NCBI RefSeq assembly: GCF_035195345.1
Contig: NZ_CP136574.1
Location: forward strand, 558,001-622,000
DNA: 64,000 bases
Source: Flavobacterium sp.
GTDB taxonomy: Bacteria > Bacteroidota > Bacteroidia > Flavobacteriales > Flavobacteriaceae
Reading direction: 5' to 3'
The notes below the pieces were generated by a model. It was not told where the DNA came from and did no database searches. It worked only from the letters and a program-made list of their open reading frames with translations. Below are positions 52,378 through 61,435 of this stretch, piece by piece; the stretch's first letter is position 1, and the number at the start of each line of letters is the position of its first letter. The position numbers were made by a program, and so were the translations under genes.

Positions 52378-53445
52378 ATGGAATTAAAAACTTTAAACGA
52401 AATTGATATTATTTCGGCTCCACATTCAAAAATCAACGAGGTTGATTTTGAAAACTTAACCTTTGGAAATGTGTTTACAGATCACATGTTGGTATGTGAT
52501 TATGTGAATGGAGTGTGGCAAAAACCTGTTATAGAACCTTATGCCCCTTTTTTACTAGATCCTTCAGCAAAAGTATTTCATTATGGTCAAGCTATTTTTG
52601 AAGGCATGAAAGCTTACAAAGACGAACAAGATGCTGTTTGGTTATTTAGACCTGATGAAAACTTTCACCGTTTTAATAAAAGTGCAACTAGAATGGCAAT
52701 GCCAGAAGTTCCAGAAGATATTTTCTTAGGAGGTTTACACCATTTATTAGAAATTGAAAAAGAATGGGTTAAAAAAGGAAAAGGAAATACCTTATATATT
52801 CGTCCGTTTATGATTGCAACAGGACATGGAGTAATTGCTGCTCCTTCTCAAGATTATCGTTTTATGATAATTTTATCACCTGCGCGCGCTTATTATTCTG
52901 GAGAAGTAAAAGTGCTTATTGCAGAACATTTTAGTAGAGCTGCGAATGGTGGAATTGGTGCTGCAAAAGCGGCTGGAAATTATTCAGCTCAATTTTATCC
53001 AACAAAATTAGCAAACGAACAAGGATTCCAACAAGTTATTTGGACTGATGACGCTACTCATACAAAATTAGAAGAAGCAGGTACAATGAATGTGTTCTTT
53101 AGAATTAATGATACTTTATATACTGCTCCAACAAGTGAAAGAATCTTAGATGGTGTAACTCGTAAAAGTGTTATCGAATTAGCAAAAAGAGAAAACATTA
53201 AAGTAGAAGTACGTTCCGTTTTAGTTGACGAATTAGTAGCCGCTGCAAAAGATGGTTCGCTAAAAGAAATTTTTGGAGCTGGAACCGCTGCCGTTATTAA
53301 TCCAATTGTAGGTTTTTCTTATTTAGGCGAATATTATGAATTACCAAAATTAGAAAATGCAGTTGCTTTAGAAATCAAAGAAAAATTAACAAACATTCAA
53401 TACAAATTAGCAGAAGACACTTTTGGTTGGACTGTTAAGATATAG
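52378..53445 (+). CDS. ilvE: Branched-chain amino acid aminotransferase
   Basis: This 355-residue PLP enzyme (fold type IV) performs the last transamination of Val, Leu and Ile synthesis. Family marks are FHYGQAIFEGMKAY (about 69-82), LYIRPFMIATG, GGIGAAKAAGNYSAQ (with the PLP lysine in AAKAAGN), TKLEEAGTMNVFF and EIFGAGTAAVINPI. It is the longer eukaryote-like BCAT type, not the 300-residue E. coli type. It is a single gene with a strong terminator; other ilv genes are not nearby. Confidence 0.96.
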   Translation: MELKTLNEIDIISAPHSKINEVDFENLTFGNVFTDHMLVCDYVNGVWQKPVIEPYAPFLLDPSAKVFHYGQAIFEGMKAYKDEQDAVWLFRPDENFHRFNKSATRMAMPEVPEDIFLGGLHHLLEIEKEWVKKGKGNTLYIRPFMIATGHGVIAAPSQDYRFMIILSPARAYYSGEVKVLIAEHFSRAANGGIGAAKAAGNYSAQFYPTKLANEQGFQQVIWTDDATHTKLEEAGTMNVFFRINDTLYTAPTSERILDGVTRKSVIELAKRENIKVEVRSVLVDELVAAAKDGSLKEIFGAGTAAVINPIVGFSYLGEYYELPKLENAVALEIKEKLTNIQYKLAEDTFGWTVKI

Positions 53446-53471
53446 TGTTCAAAATTAAAAAACATATAAGT

Positions 53472-53505
53472 AAAAAGGCGATTTCAAAATTGAAATCGCC
53501 TTTTT
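53472..53505. terminator. Bidirectional terminator
   Basis: AAAAAGGCGATTTCAA (53472-53487) pairs perfectly with TTGAAATCGCCTTTTT (53490-53505). The T-run continues to 53509. Confidence 0.93.
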
Positions 53506-53507
53506 TT

Positions 53508-53891
53508 TTATTTTAAAATCTCCTCAAAATTTGGCTTGAAGTAATTTGGCCCTTTCATTACTTTTCCATCTTCTCGATAAATTGGTTTTCCATCTTCACC
53601 AAGTTTACTCATATTAGAACGTTGAATTTCATCAAAAACTTCTTCAATTTTATGTTGCAAACCGTGTTCTAAAATTGTTCCACACAAAATATACAACATA
53701 TCGCCTAAAGCATCGGCAACTTCAACTAAATCATTGTTTTGAACTGCTTCTAAATATTCTTCATTTTCCTCTTTCATTAAATTAAAACGAAGGTCGTTTT
53801 TTAAATTACCTAAATCGGCTTTCATTTCTTCACTGACACCTAATCCATAAGTTTCATGAAATAGCTTTACTGCTTTTAATTGTTTTTGCAT
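53508..53891 (-). CDS. Nucleoside triphosphate pyrophosphohydrolase (MazG/PRA-PH-like)
   Basis: This 127-residue all-alpha protein has the metal-binding EENEEYLEA (about 41-49) and DALGDMLYILCG (about 60-71) of the MazG/PRA-PH superfamily. The C-terminal NMSKLGEDGKPIYREDGKVM with GPNYFKPNF is like phage-type dNTP pyrophosphohydrolases. It likely hydrolyses (d)NTPs to (d)NMPs to clean the nucleotide pool. The exact substrate is unknown. Confidence 0.87.
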   Translation of the reverse strand: MQKQLKAVKLFHETYGLGVSEEMKADLGNLKNDLRFNLMKEENEEYLEAVQNNDLVEVADALGDMLYILCGTILEHGLQHKIEEVFDEIQRSNMSKLGEDGKPIYREDGKVMKGPNYFKPNFEEILK

Positions 53892-53943
53892 AATTATACT
53901 ATAAATTTCACTAAAATTAAAAAAATTGATAGTATTAAATTAC

Positions 53944-53951
53944 TATTTTTG
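53944..53951 (+). promoter_or_regulatory. -7 box of the small membrane protein gene
   Basis: TATTTTTG fits TAnnTTTG, with a TTG 15 bases upstream. It supports the ATG at 53966 rather than a GTG at 53951. Confidence 0.5.
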
Positions 53952-53965
53952 TGAAAATTTTCAAT

Positions 53966-54154
53966 ATGTTTTCAACAGGTCAAATCTACTTTGCAATTTT
54001 CTTTATTATTGCTTTTGTAATTACAATGATATTAGTGTATCGTAAAGATTTAAAAGTTTTAAAACCTTTTTACAAAGGAACGTATTGGGTTTTTGTAGGT
54101 TTTTTAGTTTTTATTGGATTACTGTTTATAATTAAAGTACTTATGAAAGATTAA
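53966..54154 (+). CDS. Small two-helix membrane protein
   Basis: This 62-residue protein starts MFSTGQIYFAIFFIIAFVIT and has two membrane helices (about 6-24 and 42-60) joined by a basic loop (YRKDLKVLKPFYKGT). The start at 53966 is supported by a promoter box just before it. I do not recognise a named family. It is followed after 33 bases by the SRPBCC-GyrI gene. Confidence 0.7.
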   Translation: MFSTGQIYFAIFFIIAFVITMILVYRKDLKVLKPFYKGTYWVFVGFLVFIGLLFIIKVLMKD

Positions 54155-54187
54155 TTTATTACTTTTGAAAAACAAATTCATTCCTCA

Positions 54188-55210
54188 ATGAGAATTTTAA
54201 AATACATACTTCTTTTATTACTTCTTTTAAGTGTTGCCTTTGTGGTTTTTGTGGCTACCCAACAAAGCGATTACAAAGTGATACGCTCAAAAGAAACCAA
54301 AATTTCTAAAGATATTGTATATAATTTAGTTTCAGATAGCACATCTCTTATCGATTGGAATCCATGGGAAAAAGACGAAGCCGTTTTTAAAAATGTAAAA
54401 TTAGTTTCTGGTGATACAATACTGCAAAAAATTTCCTTATCGGGAGAAAAGAATGAATCCTTTATGCGTTTTCAAAAAACAAAAAAAGGAACATTAATTT
54501 CATGGGAATTAAAAGGAAATTTGGACTTTGAATTAAAATTGCGAAGTATTTTACAAGGTGGAGTTGAAAATGTATTAGGTGACAAATTAGAAGATGGATT
54601 AAACAATATTGATAATTATTTGGTTAAAGAACTAAATACCTACAACATTAAAGTGCATGGTATAGTAAAAAAACATGCAACCAATTATATTCAACAAATT
54701 GACACTTGCTTTTTTGCCGATTTTCAAAAAGTATCTAAAAAAATGCTGCAAAATATGATAGCATTTGTTGAAAAGAATGACATTGCCATCATTGGTTCTC
54801 CTTTTATTACTCATCAAACCTGGGACAAAAAAGCTAAAACAACCATTTTTTCAATGTGTGTTCCTGTGGAAGAAGAAATACTAACTACTTCTGGTAGTGA
54901 GATTTCAGGTGGCCATTTTGATGATTTTTTAGCCATTAAAACTACTTTAACAGGTGACTATTCTCATAATATAGAAGCTTGGAATAAAACCATCAACTAC
55001 ATTAATAAGAAAAAATTAATTAAAGATACTGAAGGTTTAAATATTGAAGTTTATAAAATTAGCTTACCCAAAGAACGTAAACCTTCAAAATGGGTAACTG
55101 AGATTTATATTCCGGTCAAAAAACGAGTATACATTCCAAAACCAAAACCTACGGAAGTACAAGAAGTTGTTGGCACAAGTGAAACCTCAACAACAAATAC
55201 AACTAAATAA
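54188..55210 (+). CDS. Membrane-anchored SRPBCC plus GyrI-like double domain protein
   Basis: This 340-residue protein has an N-terminal membrane anchor (about 4-24, ILKYILLLLLLLSVAFVVF), an SRPBCC-like ligand-binding domain (about 30-140, with LIDWNPWEKDEAVF), a GyrI/AraC effector-binding-like domain (about 155-305, with GGHFDDFLAIKTTLTGDY and WVTEIYIPVKK), and a Thr/Pro-rich tail. Both folds bind small hydrophobic ligands. No enzyme residues are apparent. It is probably a membrane-bound ligand sensor or carrier. Confidence 0.75.
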   Translation: MRILKYILLLLLLLSVAFVVFVATQQSDYKVIRSKETKISKDIVYNLVSDSTSLIDWNPWEKDEAVFKNVKLVSGDTILQKISLSGEKNESFMRFQKTKKGTLISWELKGNLDFELKLRSILQGGVENVLGDKLEDGLNNIDNYLVKELNTYNIKVHGIVKKHATNYIQQIDTCFFADFQKVSKKMLQNMIAFVEKNDIAIIGSPFITHQTWDKKAKTTIFSMCVPVEEEILTTSGSEISGGHFDDFLAIKTTLTGDYSHNIEAWNKTINYINKKKLIKDTEGLNIEVYKISLPKERKPSKWVTEIYIPVKKRVYIPKPKPTEVQEVVGTSETSTTNTTK

Positions 55211-55230
55211 TTTATTTAACTATTTATAAA

Positions 55231-55680
55231 ATGAACAAACTTATTTTTTCAATTGCATTTATATTTATTGCTACATTCATTTCTGCGCAAGAAGTTGAAA
55301 TTAAAGATGACAAAGTATTGTTAGATGGAAATCCAATTTTAAAGTATGAGAAAATAAACATAATACAACATTCGTTCTATTCTTTAGAAAGCGATGATGA
55401 AATATTACTTTTTAAATTTCATGACAATGAAACCAATCAATACAGTGATGATGATTATATCATTATAAACTTTTTAACAGCAAAAATTAAAGTTGAAACA
55501 ACAAGTGTTGAACATGTTATTTCAGGCATGGGAATGAATTCTAAAAAAAACATGCAAAAACTAGTAAAATGGTTACTTAAAGAAAAAGTAATTGATACTA
55601 AAGGAAATTTAAACCTTGAAAAAGTACAAACATTTTACTATAAATATAACGAAGATATCACACTAAGAACTTCTAGATAA
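55231..55680 (+). CDS. Secreted hypothetical protein
   Basis: This 149-residue protein has a signal peptide (MNKLIFSIAFIFIATFISAQ) and a small mixed alpha/beta body with KILYDGNPILKY-like (actual VLLDGNPILKYEKIN) and MQKLVKWLLKEKVIDTKGNL segments. No family is recognised. It lies 20 bases after the SRPBCC-GyrI gene and ends at a strong terminator, so it is the last gene of that unit. Confidence 0.65.
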   Translation: MNKLIFSIAFIFIATFISAQEVEIKDDKVLLDGNPILKYEKINIIQHSFYSLESDDEILLFKFHDNETNQYSDDDYIIINFLTAKIKVETTSVEHVISGMGMNSKKNMQKLVKWLLKEKVIDTKGNLNLEKVQTFYYKYNEDITLRTSR

Positions 55681-55685
55681 ACAAA

Positions 55686-55710
55686 AAAAAGGACATTTAA
55701 AAATGTCCTT
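55686..55710. terminator. Bidirectional terminator
   Basis: AAGGACATTT pairs with AAATGTCCTT between 55686 and 55710 with A and T runs on both sides. Confidence 0.88.
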
Positions 55711-55715
55711 TTTTA

Positions 55716-56438
55716 TTACTTATTCTTTCCTATAAGATGTTTAACAACGGTTTCTGCAGCATGTAAACCAAATAAAGCAGGCATCCAACTATTGGTTCCA
55801 TAAAACGACTTTTTGAAATTAGAACCATCTGTCATCTTAACACTATCATAATCGGGACGTTCATAAGAATAAACCACTTTAACACCACTTGAAATGCCTT
55901 CTAATTTCAAACGCTTTCTTACTTGCTTGGCTAACGGACAATAATCTGTTTTACTGATATCTTTTACACGAACTTTCTCAGCTTCAAACTTACCTCCTGC
56001 TCCCATATTACTAATAACTTTGACTTTTTTTCGTTTACAAGCCAATATTAGGTTGATTTTTGGAGTCAAACTATCAATGCAATCTAAAACGTAATTAAAC
56101 TCTGGAGAAACCAATTCAAATGCGCGTTCTGGAGATAAAAATTCTTCAATTCGAGTAAGTTTCAATTCTGGATTAATATCCATTAATCGATCACCTACAA
56201 TTTTTACTTTTGGCTCACCTACCGTACTGTGCAAAGCGGGTAATTGTCTGTTAATATTAGTAATATCCACAACATCTCCGTCAACAATTGTCATGCTTCC
56301 CACACCAGCTCGTGCTAAAAATTCGGCAGCAAAACTTCCTACTCCACCTAATCCAACTACTAATACATTTGCATTTTCAAGTTTTTGAATTCCTTCTTCT
56401 TTGAATAATAAAGCTGCTCTTTCTTTCCACTTTGCCAT
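55716..56438 (-). CDS. tcdA: tRNA threonylcarbamoyladenosine dehydratase TcdA
   Basis: This 240-residue E1-like (ThiF/MoeB-type) ATPase cyclises t6A to ct6A in tRNA. The nucleotide motif is VLVVGLGGVGSFAAEFLARAG (G-rich loop about 26-46, shown here in part by GLGGVGS), with NINRQLPAL, DCIDSLTPKINLI and SNMGAGGKFE typical of TcdA. Zinc-binding cysteines are absent, as expected. It begins 25 bases after the TatD gene stop on the same strand. Confidence 0.93.
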   Translation of the reverse strand: MAKWKERAALLFKEEGIQKLENANVLVVGLGGVGSFAAEFLARAGVGSMTIVDGDVVDITNINRQLPALHSTVGEPKVKIVGDRLMDINPELKLTRIEEFLSPERAFELVSPEFNYVLDCIDSLTPKINLILACKRKKVKVISNMGAGGKFEAEKVRVKDISKTDYCPLAKQVRKRLKLEGISSGVKVVYSYERPDYDSVKMTDGSNFKKSFYGTNSWMPALFGLHAAETVVKHLIGKNK

Positions 56439-56463
56439 TTTAATTTATGGTTTTAGTTAATTG

Positions 56464-57114
56464 TTAGTTGTTAAAAATTCTCGAAAAATTAGTAAAAACA
56501 ATCGTTTTTAGTTCGTCTATGGAAATTCCTTTTATCAAAGCTGCTTTTTCATACACTTGATAAATAGATTCTTCAATCGTATCTGTTTCTAATAAAATTT
56601 GATTTTCGGGTGCAAAGGTAAATACTTTTTCTAAATCTGGATTACGAAGTAAATATTTTCCAAATGATAAATAGAATCCGTTTTTTAATAAAGACTGAGC
56701 CACTTGATCATTTTTTGAAAATCCATGAATAATCATTGGATTATCTATTTTCATTTCTTTTTTTATAGCTATTACTTCATCATAAGCAGCAACACAATGC
56801 AACACAATTGGTTTCTTAGTTTGTTTTACAATTTCCAATTGCTTTTTAAATACTGAAATTTGGACATCCAAAGGGATTTCTATTCGTTTATCTAAACCGC
56901 ACTCACCCAGTGCCAAACATTTTTTTAATTGTAGTTTTTCTTTAATAATTTTTAAATCATTATTCAGTCGTTCTTCATCAATATACCAAGGATGAATTCC
57001 AATAGAATAGTTTGATAAAATAGATTTAAATTCCCAAGGATATTGATTTACAACTTCAATAACATCTGAAAGATTGGAAAATTTGTGCGTATGTAAATTG
57101 ATAAACTTAGTCAT
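56464..57114 (-). CDS. TatD-family metal-dependent hydrolase
   Basis: This 216-residue protein has the TIM-barrel TatD pattern: NLHTHKFS at the N-terminus (metal histidines), ALGECGLDKR (about 72-81), VLHCVAAYDEV, IIHGFSK and LLETDTIEE. It is shorter than E. coli TatD and lacks some loops. TatD enzymes are 3'-5' exonucleases or general hydrolases. It overlaps DUF1684 by eight bases upstream and is followed by tcdA, so the three are co-transcribed. Confidence 0.9.
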   Translation of the reverse strand: MTKFINLHTHKFSNLSDVIEVVNQYPWEFKSILSNYSIGIHPWYIDEERLNNDLKIIKEKLQLKKCLALGECGLDKRIEIPLDVQISVFKKQLEIVKQTKKPIVLHCVAAYDEVIAIKKEMKIDNPMIIHGFSKNDQVAQSLLKNGFYLSFGKYLLRNPDLEKVFTFAPENQILLETDTIEESIYQVYEKAALIKGISIDELKTIVFTNFSRIFNN

Positions 57115-57697
57115 GAAATTTCTTTACACCTGCTAAAATTTCAATATCTAAATCATTTTCTAAAGGAACAATCGGACACGAATATTCATAATTATAAGCA
57201 CAATACGGATTGTATGCTTTATTAAAATCAATCGTCCAAATAGTACCTTTTTGAATTCTCATATCAACATATCTTCCTCCAATATAACTTTCTTTTCCAC
57301 AGGTTAAATCGGAAAATGGTAAAAACAAATAATCATCATACCCCGATTTTTTAATTAAATCTATGTTTTGATACACATTTAATTTGAATTCCTTTCCCTC
57401 AATTGAAAAACGCAACTCACCATATTTTTTATATAATGGTGTTCTTGATGTGGTTGTTTTCATGCCAAAAGGTTTTTCCTTTTTTGTCCTAACAAAAGTA
57501 GCTTCAACAATGTATTTTTCGCCTATTGGGAAAAAATCAAGACCTTTAAAATGATTTAAATCTTCTTTAGTTAATGGACTTTTCAATGAATCTGCATAAC
57601 TTTGATTCAATTCTGTTTGAAACTTCTTAGAAGCCAACAAATCTTTTTGAGCAAAAACAAAAGTTGAACAAAAAAGAAAAAGTAAGATATATTTCAT
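57107..57697 (-). CDS. DUF1684 secreted protein
   Basis: This 196-residue protein has a signal peptide (MKYILLFLFCSTFVFAQ). The DUF1684 pattern is seen in LNHFKGLDFFPIGEKYIVEA, LFLPFSDLTCGKESYIGGRY and the C-terminal FNKAYNPYCAYNYEYSCPIV. The function is not known. Its 3' end overlaps the TatD start by eight bases. Confidence 0.88.
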   Translation of the reverse strand: MKYILLFLFCSTFVFAQKDLLASKKFQTELNQSYADSLKSPLTKEDLNHFKGLDFFPIGEKYIVEATFVRTKKEKPFGMKTTTSRTPLYKKYGELRFSIEGKEFKLNVYQNIDLIKKSGYDDYLFLPFSDLTCGKESYIGGRYVDMRIQKGTIWTIDFNKAYNPYCAYNYEYSCPIVPLENDLDIEILAGVKKFHD

Positions 57698-57781
57698 TAG
57701 TTGTATTTTTTACAAAAATATATAATTTCTATAACATTGTAATCGTCTTAGCTTTTGTAAATTTGCAATTCAATATTAGGT

Positions 57782-59008
57782 ATGCTACAAAGAGCTTTTA
57801 ATAAATATGTCGATAATTTCAGAGGATTTTCTCGCGAAATTTGGATACTTACACTTATCACTTTTATCAATCGTGCTGGAACTATGGTATTGCCTTTCTT
57901 GTCTAAATACTTGAAAGAAGATTTACATTTTTCATATAGTCAAGTAGGTTGGATTATGGTAAGTTTTGGCTGTGGCTCTATTCTAGGTTCTTGGTTAGGC
58001 GGTAAATTATCCGATAAAATTGGATTCTACAAAATAATGATATTTAGTTTATTAACTAGTGGTATTGCCTTTTTTGGACTACAATTTATTACTAGTTTTG
58101 AAGGATTGCTTGTCGCTATGTTTTTTATTATGGTTATTGCCGATATGTTTCGACCTGCCATGTTTGTATCCTTAGGCGCTTACGCAAAACCCGAAAACAG
58201 AACGCGTGCGTTAACCCTAGTAAGATTGGCTATAAATTTAGGATTTGCCGCTGGTCCCGCACTTGGAGGATTGTTAATCATGAGTGTTGGCTATAAAGGG
58301 TTATTTTGGGTGGATGGAGCTACATGTATTTTAGCTATTTTAATATTCTGGATTAAGGTGAAAGAAAAGAAAAAATCAAAATTTACCGATTCAGAACATC
58401 CGGGAGAAATTTTAACACACTCAGTTTTTAAAGATAAACCTTTTTGGATTTTCCTTGGAGGAACTTTGATAACAGGTATCTTATTTTTTCAATTGTTTAC
58501 TACCATTCCACTCTACCATAAAGAGCAATTTAATTTGAGTGAATTTCAAACAGGATTACTACTAACTCTTAATGGTATATTGGTTTTCTTCTTAGAAATG
58601 CCAATTGTGAGTTATATTGAACGTCATAAAATTAACAAATTAAAAGTAATCACTTATGGTTGTTTAGCGATGGCAACTTGCTTTTACTTGTTATTAATTA
58701 ACCAATGGGCAGGTATTTTAATTGTTATGATGATATTTATGACATTTGCAGAAATGTTTGCTTTTCCTTTCTCAAATTCATTTGCTATGAGTCGCGCTCC
58801 AAAAGGACATGAAGGTCGTTACATGGCAATTTTTACCATGAGTTATAGTTTGGCTCACATCTTAAGCGCTAAAACTGGGATGGAAATGATTTCAATTTTC
58901 AATTATCAAACCAACTGGTTTTTTATGGGAACACTGGGAGTTATTGGTGTTTTACTTTTCATTTGGACCATGAAATTGGTTAAATATGAACCACCTAGAA
59001 ACCTGTAA
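57782..59008 (+). CDS. MFS transporter, multidrug-type
   Basis: This 408-residue protein has 12 membrane helices. Motif A is seen as GGKLSDKIGFYKI (about 75-87) and motif C-like sequence as LGFAAGPALGGLLIM. It probably exports drugs or metabolites by proton antiport. The stop is directly followed by the first BlaI-type operator, but the gene itself is upstream and not part of that operon. Substrate unknown. Confidence 0.92.
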   Translation: MLQRAFNKYVDNFRGFSREIWILTLITFINRAGTMVLPFLSKYLKEDLHFSYSQVGWIMVSFGCGSILGSWLGGKLSDKIGFYKIMIFSLLTSGIAFFGLQFITSFEGLLVAMFFIMVIADMFRPAMFVSLGAYAKPENRTRALTLVRLAINLGFAAGPALGGLLIMSVGYKGLFWVDGATCILAILIFWIKVKEKKKSKFTDSEHPGEILTHSVFKDKPFWIFLGGTLITGILFFQLFTTIPLYHKEQFNLSEFQTGLLLTLNGILVFFLEMPIVSYIERHKINKLKVITYGCLAMATCFYLLLINQWAGILIVMMIFMTFAEMFAFPFSNSFAMSRAPKGHEGRYMAIFTMSYSLAHILSAKTGMEMISIFNYQTNWFFMGTLGVIGVLLFIWTMKLVKYEPPRNL

Positions 59009-59064
59009 AACTAAAAATTTAGTTAAATAACTATAAAAATAGTTGTATAACTAAAAATATAGTT
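59009..59064. promoter_or_regulatory. Three phased palindromic operators before the BlaI-like gene
   Basis: AACTAAAAATTTAGTT (59009-59024), AACTATAAAAATAGTT (59029-59044) and AACTAAAAATATAGTT (59049-59064) share the frame AACTA...TAGTT. Their centres are exactly 20 bp apart. The third fills the spacer between the -33 and -7 elements, so a bound repressor would block transcription. Confidence 0.75.
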
Positions 59065-59072
59065 TAACTTTG
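59043..59072 (+). promoter_or_regulatory. Promoter of the BlaI/M56 operon
   Basis: TTG (59043-59045), exactly 19 bases, then TAACTTTG (59065-59072): an ideal Bacteroidota promoter, 20 bases before the ATG. Confidence 0.8.
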
Positions 59073-59092
59073 ATTTATCAAAACGATAAGTC

Positions 59093-59452
59093 ATGCAAAA
59101 AATAACCAACAAAGAAGAAGAAATTATGCACATTTTATGGAAGCTAAAAAAAGCTTTTGTAAAAGATATCTTAGAAGAAATCACCGACGATAAACCTCAT
59201 TACAATACACTTTCAACCATTGTTCGTAATCTTGAGGAAAAAGGTTATGTTGGTTATAATGCCTATGGAAAAACGCATCAGTACTTTCCTATTGTTGCCA
59301 TTGAAGATTACAGAAAAACTTTTATGAATACCGCTATTGATAACTACTTCAATAGTTCATACAAAAATTTGGTTTCCTATTTTGCAGAAGAAGATAAAAT
59401 TTCGGCTGATGAACTTCGCGAGATTTTAGCGTTAATCGAAAAAAAGAAATAG
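59093..59452 (+). CDS. BlaI/MecI-type repressor
   Basis: This 119-residue winged-helix protein has the family core NKEEEIMHILWKLKKAFVKD, HYNTLSTIVRNLEEKGYVGY and a C-terminal dimer helix pair. It is paired with an M56 (BlaR1-type) membrane peptidase whose ATG follows one base after the stop. In BlaI systems the sensor peptidase removes the repressor on signal. The three operators upstream suggest tight autoregulation. No beta-lactamase is adjacent, so the controlled targets lie elsewhere. Confidence 0.93.
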   Translation: MQKITNKEEEIMHILWKLKKAFVKDILEEITDDKPHYNTLSTIVRNLEEKGYVGYNAYGKTHQYFPIVAIEDYRKTFMNTAIDNYFNSSYKNLVSYFAEEDKISADELREILALIEKKK

Positions 59453-59453
59453 T

Positions 59454-61430
59454 ATGGAAAATCTAATGCTATATTTTATAAAGGCAAACGGACTTATCAT
59501 TTTATTTTATTTGATGTATGTCTTATTTTTGAGAAAAGAAACGTTTTTTGTCTCAAATCGTTTGTACCTGATTTTAGGATTGCTAATATCCTTATGTTTA
59601 CCCTTGATAACGTTTACGAAAACCATTTGGGTTGACCCAACACCTGTTCCTGAATTTTATCAAGAAACAACTACTGTAAACAGCGATTATATCGAAGTTC
59701 CCATTCAAGAAACTCCAATAGATTGGTCTTTAATTTTGACTACAGCATATGTTGTAATTTGTGTTTTAATTTTAGTAAAAATTGGTATCGAAATAGCATC
59801 ATTTTACAATAGAATCAGAAAGCACAACCAACAGAAAGAAGCAGATTTCATCTTAATTCACTCGAATACAACCGAAAATCCATTTTCATTCTTTCATTAC
59901 ATTGTTATTAATCCTCATTTATTTTCGGAAGCAGAAATACAACATATTTTAACACACGAAAGTATTCATGTGAAGCAAAAACATTCAATTGATGTGTTGC
60001 TAGGAAAACTATTTTGTGCTGTGTTTTGGGCAAACCCAATCATTTGGTTGTATCGAAAAGCAATGCTTCAAAATCTTGAGTTTATTGCCGATAGTGAAAC
60101 CTTTCAACAAATCGAAAACAAATACGAATATCAAATAACCTTATTAAAAGTTGTGATTCATCAACACGACTTAAGTATTACTAATCAATTTTATCAATCA
60201 TTAATCAAAAAACGAATCATTATGTTACACACAAATCAATCCCACAAAAGAAATGCTTGGAAGTATGCTACAATTCTTCCGCTATTAGTAGGTTTTATGT
60301 TACTGTTTCAAATTGAAACGGTAGCGCAAGTAAAGGAAATATCTATTTCAAAATCAATTACCAATAAATTAATTCAATTTGTAATTGATAAAAACACAAC
60401 TGATGAGCAAATAAAAGAAGAAACAGAATTATTAAAAAAAGAATACAATATCGACTTAAAAATTTCAAAAATAAAACGAAATGCAAAAAATGAAATCATT
60501 GCTTTAGAAGCTAAGTTTGAAGATAGCGATAAAACTTCCGGGAAAATTTCAATCAAGGGACATGAAGCTATAGAACCAATACGTTTTTTTAAAGAAATAA
60601 ATGAAAACGAGAAAGGAAATATCGGTTTCGACAGAAATAACACTTCAACCGTTTTTGCTAAAATGGATGCAGATCAACTTGAATGGAATGAAACCCAAAC
60701 TATCGAAATAAAAAAATCAGATACTGAAGAAGTAATATACATCATCAATGGAAAAGAATATTCTAAAGAGGAAATGAAAGATAAAATCGTTGAATTAGAC
60801 GGAGCTATCGAAATGAATGAGGATGAAAAAAGCGGAAAAAAAATTATGATTTTCAAAGGAAATTCAACCATTTCAGACGAACCAAAAACCATTATATATC
60901 TTGATAAAAAAGTAATATCTAAAGAAGAAATGGACAAAATTGATACTGAAATTATCAAGTCTGCAGATATAAAAAAAGGAACTGTTAAAAAAGAAATTAA
61001 AATTATAACTAAAATTTCTAATGAAATTTCTGAAGATACTGAAATTTATATCAATGGTAAAAAAGCAACGAAAGAAGAATTAGACAAAATTGAAAACGAA
61101 GACATAGAATCTATAAATGTTAACAACAATAATGTTCAAAAATCAATTGAAATTCAAAAAAAGTATACTAAAGAAAAACCAAAAACAATCGAACTTAAAA
61201 GCGGTGATGTTGTCGTAGTTCTTGAAGGTGACAGAATTAAATTTCCTGGTTACCCTACGCATTATTTAAATCAGTTAAAATTAGAGTTTCAAGGTAAAAT
61301 TCTTGAAGACAATATTGATTTCTTCAAAAACTACGAACTTGAAAAAATAAAAGATATTAAAATCATAGAAGACGAATCAACTTCAAAAGAGAAAAAAAGA
61401 ATCAAAAAAATCATCATTGAAACCAAATAA
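59454..61430 (+). CDS. M56-family (BlaR1-like) membrane metallopeptidase with plug-like repeats
   Basis: This 658-residue protein has N-terminal membrane helices (about 5-25, 35-52, 93-115) and a cytoplasmic-facing M56 peptidase domain with HESIH (HExxH, about 164-168) and the third ligand in LEFIADSE; another helix follows (about 275-292). The C-terminal 370 residues are charged and beta-rich, with three copies of a unit of the form YINGK-x-x-KEE-x-DKI-x-x-x-x-I-x-S (about 425-455, 480-510 and 530-560), similar to SusC plug motifs. It should sense an envelope signal and cleave the BlaI-like repressor. Confidence 0.87.
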   Translation: MENLMLYFIKANGLIILFYLMYVLFLRKETFFVSNRLYLILGLLISLCLPLITFTKTIWVDPTPVPEFYQETTTVNSDYIEVPIQETPIDWSLILTTAYVVICVLILVKIGIEIASFYNRIRKHNQQKEADFILIHSNTTENPFSFFHYIVINPHLFSEAEIQHILTHESIHVKQKHSIDVLLGKLFCAVFWANPIIWLYRKAMLQNLEFIADSETFQQIENKYEYQITLLKVVIHQHDLSITNQFYQSLIKKRIIMLHTNQSHKRNAWKYATILPLLVGFMLLFQIETVAQVKEISISKSITNKLIQFVIDKNTTDEQIKEETELLKKEYNIDLKISKIKRNAKNEIIALEAKFEDSDKTSGKISIKGHEAIEPIRFFKEINENEKGNIGFDRNNTSTVFAKMDADQLEWNETQTIEIKKSDTEEVIYIINGKEYSKEEMKDKIVELDGAIEMNEDEKSGKKIMIFKGNSTISDEPKTIIYLDKKVISKEEMDKIDTEIIKSADIKKGTVKKEIKIITKISNEISEDTEIYINGKKATKEELDKIENEDIESINVNNNNVQKSIEIQKKYTKEKPKTIELKSGDVVVVLEGDRIKFPGYPTHYLNQLKLEFQGKILEDNIDFFKNYELEKIKDIKIIEDESTSKEKKRIKKIIIETK

Positions 61431-61435
61431 CAAAA

